DNA from: Longitalea arenae
GTDB taxonomy: Bacteria > Bacteroidota > Bacteroidia > Chitinophagales > Chitinophagaceae
Assembly (NCBI RefSeq): GCF_016924755.1
Contig: NZ_JAFFJX010000002.1
Coordinates: 124,001 to 188,000 of the forward strand
DNA length: 64,000 bases
Direction of reading: 5' to 3'
Shown here: positions 1 to 8,147 of the stretch, piece by piece
Layout of the letters: the number at the start of each line of letters is the position of its first letter
Position numbering within the stretch: the stretch's first letter is position 1
The notes under the pieces: model-generated
What the model saw: only the letters and a program-made list of their open reading frames with translations
Told to the model about the DNA's origin: nothing
Database searches by the model: none
Translations under genes and position numbers: made by a program

Positions 1-2646
1 TTTATAGCTGAACTGGTTGGCAAGGCCTGCTATCCATTTCGGTTGGGCATTGCCTAATGAAATACGGTCGGCATCGTCTATCACACTGTCTCTGTTGTTA
101 TTTTCCCATATCATATCGCCACCTTTCAAAATATTACCTTGTGTTCTCAGTTTGTTTACACGGCCATTGTAGGCTTTACCATCAAGCGTATAGCCATTGA
201 ATACACCGCTTACAAACACGGGGGTCAATTGCTCCCAGTCATCGGTATAGGCATTGGATTCGTCATACTGGTACACGCCCAGCGCTTTCCATCCATAGAA
301 ATCGCCTAAACGCTGCCCTTCCTCGGTGATCCAGTTGCCGGATGCGATGGGAATACCGCCGTACAAACTTTTTATGGTAGCATTGTTGAACGACATGTTA
401 TAAATAAGGTTCCAGGAGAATCTATTCGTGCGTACCGGGTAGCTGTTGATCACAAATTCAAAACCCTTGTTTTGGATAGAACCGATATTTACATTCACTT
501 CATTGAAACCTGTTTCGTAAGGTAGGGGCGCCTGGTACAGCAGCTTATCAGTGATCTTGTTATAATAATCTGCAGTAATGGTCAGTCGGCCACGTAAGAA
601 CGACAGGTCAACACCCAGGTTGAATTGTTTTGTTTCTTCCCAGCTTAAGGCAGGATTGCCAAAAGTACCTGAAGGCGCTACGCCGGAAACACCGTTATAC
701 CAGTTCCCGTTTTCGTTATCGTCGCTTTCACCGAAAGTGTAGGTTCTGATGGCATCGTATTCCCCTATGCGGTCATTACCGGTTACCCCATAACTGGCGC
801 GGATCTTACCATCATCGAGGTATTTATAGGCCCATTGCATAAATGATTCTTCGCTGAAGCGCCATCCCGCTGATACGGAGGGAAAATAACCCCAGCGGTT
901 CTCTTTACCGAACTTCGAAGAGGCATCTGCCCGGAAATTACTATTGATAAGATATTTGCCCTTATAACTATAACCCAGGCGGCCAAAAGCGGAAGCAGAG
1001 GTATATCTTCTTTCACGGGTGTTGGGAATGTTATATACCTGTGGTGAATTGAGTGTAGTAACTTCTTCCGTTACAAAATTGGTTCCTGAAATTTCTGAAC
1101 CGCGGTTGAAATTACGATCGGCACTTACCCCCAGCACGCCGGTTAAGCTATGATCACCCAGTGTTTTATTGTAGTTTAAATAAGCCTGCAGCATCCAGTA
1201 GGTGGTCAGGTCCTGTTCATCACTGCCTTCATTATCATTACCGGTGTTGCTCAATAATTTTGGCGCGAACTGCTCATGGTGGATGTAATTGGCTTTTACG
1301 TTGGCATCTACGGTCAATTTCAATGAGGGAATGAATTGATAACTGATATAATTGTAAAAGTTACCGTCCATGGTCTGGTATTCATTTTTTCGCAGCAGGG
1401 CCTCTGCTACCGGGTTCCTCCGGCCGCCGATCTGGCCTGCCAGGGTTCCATCGGGCCAATATACCCTGAAATGCGGTGGCCGCTGAATGGCCTGGTTCAG
1501 GGTATTCCCTTCATTGATCCGGTTTTCGGTTTGATAAGAGAACTGTATACGGTTACCATAGGTAAGTTTGTCTGTTGCCCTGTAATCGACATTAAACCGG
1601 CCGCGCATGATCTTCGCCCAGCTATTGATGATAATACCCTCATCCTGCAGGTATCCCAAACTGCCGTAATAGTTCAGGTTGTGCGAACCGCCGCCGAGGC
1701 TCACATCTACCTGCTGGCGGGTAGCCGTTCTGGTGAGCTGATCCTGGTAATCATTATCCGCATTGAACGAAGGGTTTAACGAATCTGCGCTTAAACCGCC
1801 AGAGCCGTTGCGCTTGAGTTCGAGCAGCCGGCGTTCGGCCGCATTGGATTGTGGTATCTTATGCGAGAGCTGGCTCATGCTGGTGAGGTACCGCACATCG
1901 AGCGTTGGCTTTCCTTCCCTGCCCTTTTTGGTAGTGATGATCACTACCCCATTGGCTGAGCGGGAACCATAGATCGCTGCTGAAGCGGCGTCTTTTAATA
2001 TCTCTATAGATTCAATGTCGTTCGGATTGATCCCGTCGATATTCACACCCTGTGCGCCGTCTACGATATACAGCGGATCGGCACCGCCCTGGAAAGTTCC
2101 AATACCACGGATGCGCACCGAATTCCCTGCGCCGGGCCGGCCCGATTCCTGGGCTATCTGAAGGCCCGGTGCCTGGCCCTGCATGGCATCCAGCACATCT
2201 ATCGCCTGGCGTTCCTGAATTTGTTTTGAAGTAACTGAAGAAATAGCGCCGGTAACATCTTTTTTACGTTGTGTACCATAACCAACAACGACCACCTCAT
2301 CCATAGAAAGATTGGTGGGTGATAAAACAACCGTGATCTCTGATTGAGCACCTACGGCTACTTCTTTGGTCGTAAATCCAACCGAAGAAAATACAAGAAC
2401 AGCATTGGCGCCGGGCACCGCCAGGTGAAACTTTCCCTGGGCGTTGGTGCTGGTACCAATGTTACTACCTTTAAGGGTGACAGTAACGGCTCCCAATCCT
2501 TTCCCGCTGGCATCATTCACTGTTCCATGCACAGTAGTGTTTTGAGCTACCACCGCGTGTAAACAACCAGTAAGAATAAGGAAGAGAATAAGTACCTGTC
2601 GTAGTGGGGCAAATAAATGCCGGGAAGAAATTGAATTCTTTTCCAT
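1..2646 (-). CDS. SusC/RagA-family TonB-linked outer-membrane transporter, 3' end cut by window
   Basis: Outer-membrane beta-barrel transporter that imports glycans or peptides, energised by TonB, normally with a SusD lipoprotein as lid. The reading frame is open from an ATG at 2646 down to base 1 (882 codons, no stop), so the C-terminal barrel strands lie outside the window. After a signal peptide ending around A-V-V-A-Q comes a carboxypeptidase-like regulatory domain (about residues 30-110), the SusC signature V-V-V-G-Y-G-T-Q, a plug domain with Y-I-V-D-G and I-E-I-L-K-D-A-A-S, then barrel sequence. A SusD partner would be expected beyond the left edge. Substrate unknown. The family call is firm. 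Confidence 0.93.
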   Translation of the reverse strand, partial: MEKNSISSRHLFAPLRQVLILFLILTGCLHAVVAQNTTVHGTVNDASGKGLGAVTVTLKGSNIGTSTNAQGKFHLAVPGANAVLVFSSVGFTTKEVAVGAQSEITVVLSPTNLSMDEVVVVGYGTQRKKDVTGAISSVTSKQIQERQAIDVLDAMQGQAPGLQIAQESGRPGAGNSVRIRGIGTFQGGADPLYIVDGAQGVNIDGINPNDIESIEILKDAASAAIYGSRSANGVVIITTKKGREGKPTLDVRYLTSMSQLSHKIPQSNAAERRLLELKRNGSGGLSADSLNPSFNADNDYQDQLTRTATRQQVDVSLGGGSHNLNYYGSLGYLQDEGIIINSWAKIMRGRFNVDYRATDKLTYGNRIQFSYQTENRINEGNTLNQAIQRPPHFRVYWPDGTLAGQIGGRRNPVAEALLRKNEYQTMDGNFYNYISYQFIPSLKLTVDANVKANYIHHEQFAPKLLSNTGNDNEGSDEQDLTTYWMLQAYLNYNKTLGDHSLTGVLGVSADRNFNRGSEISGTNFVTEEVTTLNSPQVYNIPNTRERRYTSASAFGRLGYSYKGKYLINSNFRADASSKFGKENRWGYFPSVSAGWRFSEESFMQWAYKYLDDGKIRASYGVTGNDRIGEYDAIRTYTFGESDDNENGNWYNGVSGVAPSGTFGNPALSWEETKQFNLGVDLSFLRGRLTITADYYNKITDKLLYQAPLPYETGFNEVNVNIGSIQNKGFEFVINSYPVRTNRFSWNLIYNMSFNNATIKSLYGGIPIASGNWITEEGQRLGDFYGWKALGVYQYDESNAYTDDWEQLTPVFVSGVFNGYTLDGKAYNGRVNKLRTQGNILKGGDMIWENNNRDSVIDDADRISLGNAQPKWIAGLANQFSYK

Positions 2647-2761
2647 ACAGCAGTCAGTTTTTACGGGTTATACAGCACAGAGGCCATACAACGAGTCGCT
2701 AGAGTTAACAATAAAAGTTTTCGCAGTTATACCCTTGCAAGTACGCTACATTTTAGCATAA

Positions 2762-2779
2762 ACAATTTTGCTAAATTGT
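2762..2779. promoter_or_regulatory. perfect 7-bp dyad upstream of the left susC
   Basis: ACAATTT-TGCT-AAATTGT is a perfect inverted repeat 116 bases before the susC start. It overlaps a second dyad, TTTAGCA (2752-2758) with TGCTAAA (2769-2775). The position fits a regulator-binding site in the 306-base gap between two divergent genes, but AT-rich dyads arise by chance and no regulator is identified. Confidence 0.3.
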
Positions 2780-2914
2780 CATAGTGATAAGCTATTTTAA
2801 CATCGGCTGAAAACGGCCGATCTTGTTTTTTTACAAGATGTAACAGTGTCATGTTCATTACAATAACATTGTTTTAAACGATGTTTATCTGACAGTTATG
2901 CATGCAGCAGTAAG

Positions 2915-2949
2915 GCATAGTTTTTTTAGGCATATTGCTAAAACTATGC
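2915..2949. promoter_or_regulatory. 10-bp inverted repeat just before the acidic-protein gene
   Basis: GCATAGTTTT (2915-2924) is mirrored exactly by AAAACTATGC (2940-2949). It ends four bases before the chosen ATG at 2953. In RNA it would form a 10-bp stem with a 15-base loop directly over the translation start region, so it may act as an operator or as a translational control hairpin. Confidence 0.35.
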
Positions 2950-2952
2950 GTT

Positions 2953-3570
2953 ATGGCACGAACAAAAAATGCGAAGGATACCCGCTCCAATGAGGAGCTC
3001 AACGATACCGGTGAATTTAATCAGGAACAAACCAATGCTGAAGCAAAGGACTCTACCGCCAGCCGCAGAAAAAAAGCAAAGCTGGCGCAGGACAGTTCAT
3101 ATATAGAAATTCCTGATGTATCGGATATTCCCGGGCAGGAGCATATCACCAATGCAGGCGTACCTGCGGCCATGGGTGATACCACTGCCGCATCAGACGA
3201 TGAGGAAGGCATTCGCGATGGCAAGGATATTTTTGAAGAAGGTGATGATGAAGTGGAGATCGTGATGGGCACGGATGCCGATGTTACACCTGAAGACCTG
3301 GCTATGCTGGGTGAAAAAGACCAGGACATGGATATGAACGAAGATGAATTTATCAGAAAAGAAGGGCTCGACGATACCGACCTGGATGGCGATCCGTTGA
3401 ATGAAGCGGCGGTTTCTGAAGACAGCACCGGCGACGACCTGGACATGCCCGACGAAAATGACCAGGATCTCAAAAAACCCATTGACGATGAAGAAAATGA
3501 TTATTACAGTTTCGGCAGCGGTGATAATGACGCGCTGAACGAAGGCAGAAGAGACGACGAAGAGAAATAG
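2953..3570 (+). CDS. highly acidic, low-complexity hypothetical protein
   Basis: A 205-residue protein whose function I do not recognise. The first 50 residues are mixed and contain a basic patch (S-R-R-K-K-A-K). The remainder is dominated by Asp and Glu with runs such as D-D-E-E-G and D-D-E-E-K, contains no Cys or Trp, and looks intrinsically disordered and strongly negatively charged. There is no signal peptide or membrane segment, so it should be cytoplasmic. I chose ATG 2953 over an in-frame TTG at 2935 because the TTG lies inside the upstream inverted repeat. The reading frame is intact and codon use resembles its neighbours, which supports a real gene. Similar acidic proteins occur in related bacteria without known roles (recollection). 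Confidence 0.7.
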   Translation: MARTKNAKDTRSNEELNDTGEFNQEQTNAEAKDSTASRRKKAKLAQDSSYIEIPDVSDIPGQEHITNAGVPAAMGDTTAASDDEEGIRDGKDIFEEGDDEVEIVMGTDADVTPEDLAMLGEKDQDMDMNEDEFIRKEGLDDTDLDGDPLNEAAVSEDSTGDDLDMPDENDQDLKKPIDDEENDYYSFGSGDNDALNEGRRDDEEK

Positions 3571-3636
3571 CCAGGGAGCACTTCATAATGAGAACGGTAA
3601 ATCAAACGCATTTGCGAATGGTTTACCGTTTTACAT

Positions 3637-4110
3637 TTAATGGTTCCAGTGCTTATACGGGTTTACCGACAGGTTCGAATTGGAGTACCTTTTTTCGTGG
3701 GTCACTTCTTTGTCGATCCATGCAGGAAGAGAAAAGGTCTCATCCTCCCTGTCCAATTCTATTTCAGCAACGATCAGCCCTTCGTTCTCGCCTAAGAACT
3801 CATCTACTTCCCACAGTTTGCCGTCGTGGGTAATGAAGTTCCTTATTTTGCTGATCTCCGAAACGCAGAAGTTGTCGAGCAACTCCTTTGCATCTTCCAC
3901 AGGAATGGCATATTCATATTCCGGTTTAACAGCGCCCACCGAACGCCCTTTAATGGTTATGTAACCGGCGGTATCAGTGAGGCGCACGCGGATCGTTTTC
4001 CCGGGGTCCGACACAATATAGCCCTGCCTGAAAAGCGATCTTTGCTCTTTTACCACCTCGCGCCATTTTTCTTTATTCACAAGGAATTTTTTTTCTATTT
4101 CTATGCCCAT
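3637..4110 (-). CDS. CYTH-domain protein, probable inorganic triphosphatase
   Basis: A 157-residue single-domain CYTH (CyaB/thiamine-triphosphatase) protein. The N-terminus has the family signature E-x-E-x-K at residues 4-8 (E-I-E-K-K), followed by alternating charged strands typical of the eight-stranded triphosphate tunnel (T-I-R-V-R-L, Y-I-T-I-K, W-E-V-D-E-F, V-A-E-I-E-L). Proteins of this length, such as the Nitrosomonas type, hydrolyse tripolyphosphate with a divalent metal; adenylate cyclase activity is possible but less likely. The start at 4110 puts the E-x-E-x-K motif at the very N-terminus as in the family; longer in-frame starts up to 4164 add unrelated residues. No obvious operon partner. 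Confidence 0.85.
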   Translation of the reverse strand: MGIEIEKKFLVNKEKWREVVKEQRSLFRQGYIVSDPGKTIRVRLTDTAGYITIKGRSVGAVKPEYEYAIPVEDAKELLDNFCVSEISKIRNFITHDGKLWEVDEFLGENEGLIVAEIELDREDETFSLPAWIDKEVTHEKRYSNSNLSVNPYKHWNH

Positions 4111-4231
4111 ATCGCAAACCATTTTTAATGCTTTTTCTATGAGTGCAAGCTGCATACCAGACACAGCTACACGCCATAGTGTCGCACTTGTTCACCATAG
4201 TGTTGCAAGGTTGTTTGCAGGCCGGTAGTGT

Positions 4232-4768
4232 TTATCTGCCTTTCTGAAGGAAATAATGAATGGCGCAGATGGCATTGGCGCAATGGCCGCTCCAATGTGT
4301 ATCGAAGTTCCATTTAAAATCCCAGACGGCATTCTGCTTGGCATCTGATGATTTCAGACTATACAAGAGCAGCGATTGCTTCAGGTATTTATAAATGGCG
4401 CCCAGGTCTTCATACAGGTCTCCATATACAATACCTGTATCCTTTTTACGCGTGGTGGGATCAAATACATACCAGTAATATCTGTAATCCCATAACCTGT
4501 CTGCTATAAAATGAAGTGTTTTTTGAAATTCGAGTTCATCGAGTTTTACGTCAAACTTCTGATCGCTTTTCTCTTCCATCAACATCATGCAATTACCCAG
4601 GTTATACAGGGTGAGCAAATGATTTTGAGAAAGCAGCACGAATTGCCGGGGCGTGTCTGCCTCATGCGATTCAATAAAGGAACAATACTTTTTGGCGGCG
4701 TCAATGAAGTTGGTGAACTCGTTTGTCGCAATGATTTTTGATACTAGTATCTTGTCAGAGAGTGGCAA
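4232..4768 (-). CDS. DUF5063-like hypothetical protein, no ATG start
   Basis: A 178-residue soluble protein with the layout I associate with DUF5063: an alpha-helical first half (F-I-D-A-A-K-K-Y-C), Y-G-D-L-Y-E-D-L in the middle, and a W-x-F-x-x-x-W-S-G-H C-terminal motif. Function unknown. The best start is TTG at 4768; I find no in-frame ATG between the upstream stop and residue 61. Either the rare start is used, or the 5' end has been lost, since the frame stays open and protein-like for about 20 codons upstream. Confidence 0.6.
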   Translation of the reverse strand: MPLSDKILVSKIIATNEFTNFIDAAKKYCSFIESHEADTPRQFVLLSQNHLLTLYNLGNCMMLMEEKSDQKFDVKLDELEFQKTLHFIADRLWDYRYYWYVFDPTTRKKDTGIVYGDLYEDLGAIYKYLKQSLLLYSLKSSDAKQNAVWDFKWNFDTHWSGHCANAICAIHYFLQKGR

Positions 4769-4885
4769 TGTGTTCTCAATAGCGGTTAATGAATAATGGT
4801 TGCCATTGAGTAATCCAAAAATGATGCCTGTTTATTGTAGGCAATACAATAAAAATTAGGCCGCTATTGTTTTTCAGCGCGCTAC

Positions 4886-5190
4886 TTATATTTCCAAATA
4901 CCAATTCGTATATTCCGGTATAAAGATCCCGTTAATGCACTTGCCCGAATAGTAAATATACTGCGCGCCTCTATAACTGAACCAACCGGGTACGCCTTCT
5001 TTAATTATCCATTTTTCTCCTTTTCCCCGGATTTAATGGTTATGCCCAATTTCCCCTTCCCTAACCTGTTCAGTGAGAGATCAAATACATGGCCAAAAGC
5101 ATGCATGTTCTTCAGCGCCATCTGGTTCCAGCCGGCGGGTAACCGGGGCGTGCACCCGAAGTCGTTAAAAGCCACGGGGCGGATACCGAA
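4886..5190 (-). pseudogene. decayed gene remnant behind the GH105 gene
   Basis: Between the GH105 stop and the DUF5063-like gene the minus strand has coding-like sequence without a usable frame. From 5190 to 5005 one frame reads a plausible C-terminal beta-sandwich segment (P-A-G-W-N-Q-M-A-L-K-N-M-H-A-F-G then L-G-I-T-I-K-S-G). It is bounded by an in-frame TAG at 5191 and a TAA at 5005. A second frame continues with W-I-I-K-E-G-V-P-G-W-F to a stop at 4886. The L-K-N-M-H-A-F-G-H-V-F-D-L stretch resembles C-terminal domains of six-hairpin glycosidases, which would fit a polysaccharide-utilisation locus, but the family is not certain. Confidence 0.45.
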
Positions 5191-5238
5191 CTACCGGCAA
5201 ACATGCGCTCCTGGCAGGTTCTTGCATGTATTCTTATT

Positions 5239-6378
5239 CTATCTCAACCACGCCGTAGCGCACCACAATACCGGGGCCTGGCCATGCAGGTCGCCGATAT
5301 TGCGTTTGCGGTCGAGGTAGTATTGACGGTCATTCTTTTTATTAGTGCCTTCACAGACTTCACGTACATCGGCATTCTCATCGATATACGATACCAGGGC
5401 CAGCCAGCCTTTGCGGGCAGCCGGTCCGTAGGCAGCCGCATCGAGCCAGCCGTTTTTTACGCCCGTGATCATGGCAAAAGTGAACATGCCTGTACAGGAG
5501 GTTTCGGGCCATGATTCAGGATCATCGATCAACTGCCGCCACATGCCGCTTTCTGCCTGGTATTGTAACAGGGAGGCCATCATCGTCTTATAACCGCGCA
5601 TGATACGTTCGCGGTTGCGGTTATCTTTTGGCAATGAGCGAAGCAGCTCTGCCATGCCAACTGCCATCCAGCCATCGCCCCGGCCCCAGAAGAAAGGCAC
5701 ATCAGGCGCATGGTAAAAGAGTCCATTCGGTTTTTGCAAAGAGTCGAGGTATACGACCATTTCTTTGGCGGCTCTTTCAATATATTTTTTATCGCCGGTA
5801 GCGCGGTAGGCCTGGGCCTGCACGGCAGTGATCATGAACATATCGTCGATCCACATCCGCGTTTGCCAGGTAAGTCCCTGGTTGTAGAACACATGTGATT
5901 CCGGTTTCACCCTTGGCCCTTCGGGCGGCCCCCATTGTTTGTCGGCAATACGCTGTCCCAGTTCCAGGTAGCGTTTGTCTTTTGTTTGCATATACAATTC
6001 CAGCGGCACCGCCCCAAACACAGTATAATCAACATGATCTGGTTTGGGGACCAGTGTGTCCTGCGGGCCGAACAATGGCGCAAAGCGATCGGCCAGCTTT
6101 TTTGTGAGGGCTTTGTCGCCGGTTTTTTTGGCAAAGGTCAGCGCTCCATACCAGGTGCAGGTCTCGGGATAAGTGATCACCTTTGGCGGGGTCGATCGTC
6201 CAAAATTGGTATGGGGCGTAAGCACAAAATGTTCTGCCACCCGCTTGCCCACTTCCTGTGGTGATGTGCCTGCCGGCCATTTTTCGGCCTTCGCTTTTTT
6301 TGATTGCGCCTCGCAGGTATTGGGATCTAATTGCGCAACCGCTGCTGCCAATAACAGGCATTGAATCGTTTTTTTCAT
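5239..6378 (-). CDS. glycoside hydrolase family 105, unsaturated rhamnogalacturonyl hydrolase
   Basis: A 379-residue secreted enzyme that removes the unsaturated galacturonyl residue from oligosaccharides released by rhamnogalacturonan lyases. A signal peptide (about residues 1-24, ending C-E-A-Q) precedes an (alpha/alpha)6-barrel typical of GH105. The conserved W-I-D-D motif at 176-179 carries the family's catalytic Asp, and F-F-W-G-R-G-D-G-W-M follows about 60 residues later. The start at 6378 gives a proper signal peptide; the frame extends upstream only into susD. The gene lies 25 bases after the susD stop and is surely co-transcribed with susC-susD, marking the locus as aimed at pectin-type glycans. 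Confidence 0.9.
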   Translation of the reverse strand: MKKTIQCLLLAAAVAQLDPNTCEAQSKKAKAEKWPAGTSPQEVGKRVAEHFVLTPHTNFGRSTPPKVITYPETCTWYGALTFAKKTGDKALTKKLADRFAPLFGPQDTLVPKPDHVDYTVFGAVPLELYMQTKDKRYLELGQRIADKQWGPPEGPRVKPESHVFYNQGLTWQTRMWIDDMFMITAVQAQAYRATGDKKYIERAAKEMVVYLDSLQKPNGLFYHAPDVPFFWGRGDGWMAVGMAELLRSLPKDNRNRERIMRGYKTMMASLLQYQAESGMWRQLIDDPESWPETSCTGMFTFAMITGVKNGWLDAAAYGPAARKGWLALVSYIDENADVREVCEGTNKKNDRQYYLDRKRNIGDLHGQAPVLWCATAWLR

Positions 6379-6403
6379 GTTCCTCGTTGTTATATTATTA
6401 TTG

Positions 6404-8122
6404 CTAATTCCATAGTGGAAAATACAAACTATTGTTATACGGCTCACCCGTGGTGGTAGCATCTATCTGCGCCTGGGGTATCGGCCTGAACACGTGTTTC
6501 GCTTCAATATTGGCAGCCGCTTCCCGGTTGTGCATGCGCACCCGTGGTAACAGTTTACCGGTGCGCACCAGGTCCCACCAACGCATATTTTCACCACAGA
6601 GTTCGCGCGACCTTTCGTCGAGGATAAAATCCAGTGAAAGATCAGCCGCTGTGATGTCCATGGCCGTTGCATTGCCGGCAGGATAGGCCGCTCTTTCGCG
6701 AACGGCATTGATATACTTTACCGCATCCGGCAAATTGCCGTTCATAAATGCAGCTTCGGCCGCTATCAGATAGGTTTCTGCCAGGCGGTAGACGATCACC
6801 GGTCTTATGGAAGGCGCATTGAGATCGGCGCGTTTTGTATCGAAATACTTCGTTAAGGTAGCCGACAGGGTATTGTCATATTTACGGGGCGGCACCAGCA
6901 GGTAAGGACTGGCGGCAATTTTTGCATCACTCGCATCTACACCCGGCATATAGATGGCGGTATCGCCCAACCTGAACTTCGTTTGTCCGGGAACGGCACC
7001 CGCTGGCGCACCGGCCGGTAATGGGTTCGGCCATACGGGATAACCCTTGGGATCGGGATTATTGGCATACCATACGGTTTGAAATGTTTTGCTGTAGCGC
7101 GTGTCATTCACTCTTTCCTTAAAAACTGTATCGGTTAACCAGCGCGTGGGAATGCAGCGGATATATGGCCGGCCGTAAGCGGTGCTGCGGATCATTCCCG
7201 GTCTTTTTTCATATTGCCCCACCCACATATGGTTGAGCACGTTATCGGCACTGTAATTACTGATGCCACTGTTATTCGGGCCATTGTATGCGAGGTTCGG
7301 TGTGTGTTGTACGGTCCAGATCACTTCTTCATTTTCCTCATTACCTTCCGCGAACACTTTGGCAAAATCCGGTACCAGATTCAAACCCAATGTTGCCCTG
7401 TTATTGATGATGTCTACGGCTGTATTGTATGCATCCTGGTAATCCGTTGCCTTTTTAGCAGCAGAACCAGCGCGCGTGAGATATACTTTAGCCAGCACAT
7501 GTTTAGCGGCAACAGCAGTAGCTTTTCCGGGCAGCACGCCATTGCTTTTCGGTCCCGCAGGCAATCCGGCGATGGCATCTTTCAGATCCTGCACGATAAG
7601 ATCATACACATCCGCTATAGGCTCCCGCTTTGCAGAGGTGACGGCTTCCGATTGAAAGTTTTTGTTCAGCGTAACATCGCCCCAGCATTGCACCAAAATA
7701 AAATAATAATTCGCCCGCAGGAATTTGGCCTGTGCCACCAGGCTGCTTTTAGTGGCCGGCGGCAGATCCACTTTATCAACGTTGTCGATAACGCCATTAC
7801 AGGTATTGATGAAAAGATAAGCTGCGCGCCAAAGGGTGGTAACAGTGCCATGGGTCGAGGTATAACTATACAGGTTAATATCGCTGTTACCGTCAACGCC
7901 GCGCATGAATTCATCTGTGCCTATTACGGTGGCGGTGAACAATTCCTGCGCTCCCCAGAAATTGCGGGTCCCTGCATATGCAGCATCCAGGCCGGCCTGC
8001 AGGCCCTGACTGGTTTGAAAAAATGCAGGTACCAATATAGCGTTCGGTTCTTCTTTCAATTTCTTGTTACAGCCGGTCAAAGCGATCAGCAGCCCGCTGC
8101 AGTATATTAATAGCTTTTTCAT
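6404..8122 (-). CDS. SusD/RagB-family outer-membrane glycan-binding lipoprotein
   Basis: A 572-residue surface lipoprotein that forms the lid over the SusC barrel and captures glycan. The lipoprotein signal ends in L-T-G-C with Cys18 as the lipidated residue. SusD hallmarks follow: a helical TPR-like N-terminal half (R-A-N-Y-Y-F-I-L-V-Q-C-W-G-D-V), V-Y-R-L-A-E-T-Y-L-I-A-A-E-A near residue 450, and a C-terminal domain with D-E-R-S-R-E-L-C-G-E-N-M-R-W-W-D-L-V-R-T-G. It starts 25 bases after the susC stop and precedes GH105, the standard SusC-SusD-enzyme order. Confidence 0.95.
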   Translation of the reverse strand: MKKLLIYCSGLLIALTGCNKKLKEEPNAILVPAFFQTSQGLQAGLDAAYAGTRNFWGAQELFTATVIGTDEFMRGVDGNSDINLYSYTSTHGTVTTLWRAAYLFINTCNGVIDNVDKVDLPPATKSSLVAQAKFLRANYYFILVQCWGDVTLNKNFQSEAVTSAKREPIADVYDLIVQDLKDAIAGLPAGPKSNGVLPGKATAVAAKHVLAKVYLTRAGSAAKKATDYQDAYNTAVDIINNRATLGLNLVPDFAKVFAEGNEENEEVIWTVQHTPNLAYNGPNNSGISNYSADNVLNHMWVGQYEKRPGMIRSTAYGRPYIRCIPTRWLTDTVFKERVNDTRYSKTFQTVWYANNPDPKGYPVWPNPLPAGAPAGAVPGQTKFRLGDTAIYMPGVDASDAKIAASPYLLVPPRKYDNTLSATLTKYFDTKRADLNAPSIRPVIVYRLAETYLIAAEAAFMNGNLPDAVKYINAVRERAAYPAGNATAMDITAADLSLDFILDERSRELCGENMRWWDLVRTGKLLPRVRMHNREAAANIEAKHVFRPIPQAQIDATTTGEPYNNSLYFPLWN

Positions 8123-8147
8123 AAATCACTATTTTGGGTTGTAAAAG

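Noticed and set aside
1336-1779. 147-codon plus-strand frame in the left susC
   Set aside because: Antisense to continuous SusC coding sequence.
5036-5514. plus-strand frames over the GH105 3' end
   Set aside because: They run antisense to GH105 or to the decayed remnant and have no recognisable content.
7214-8110. 298-codon open frame on the plus strand inside susD
   Set aside because: It is antisense to a clear SusD gene, has no family features, and its composition follows the third-codon pattern of the real gene.
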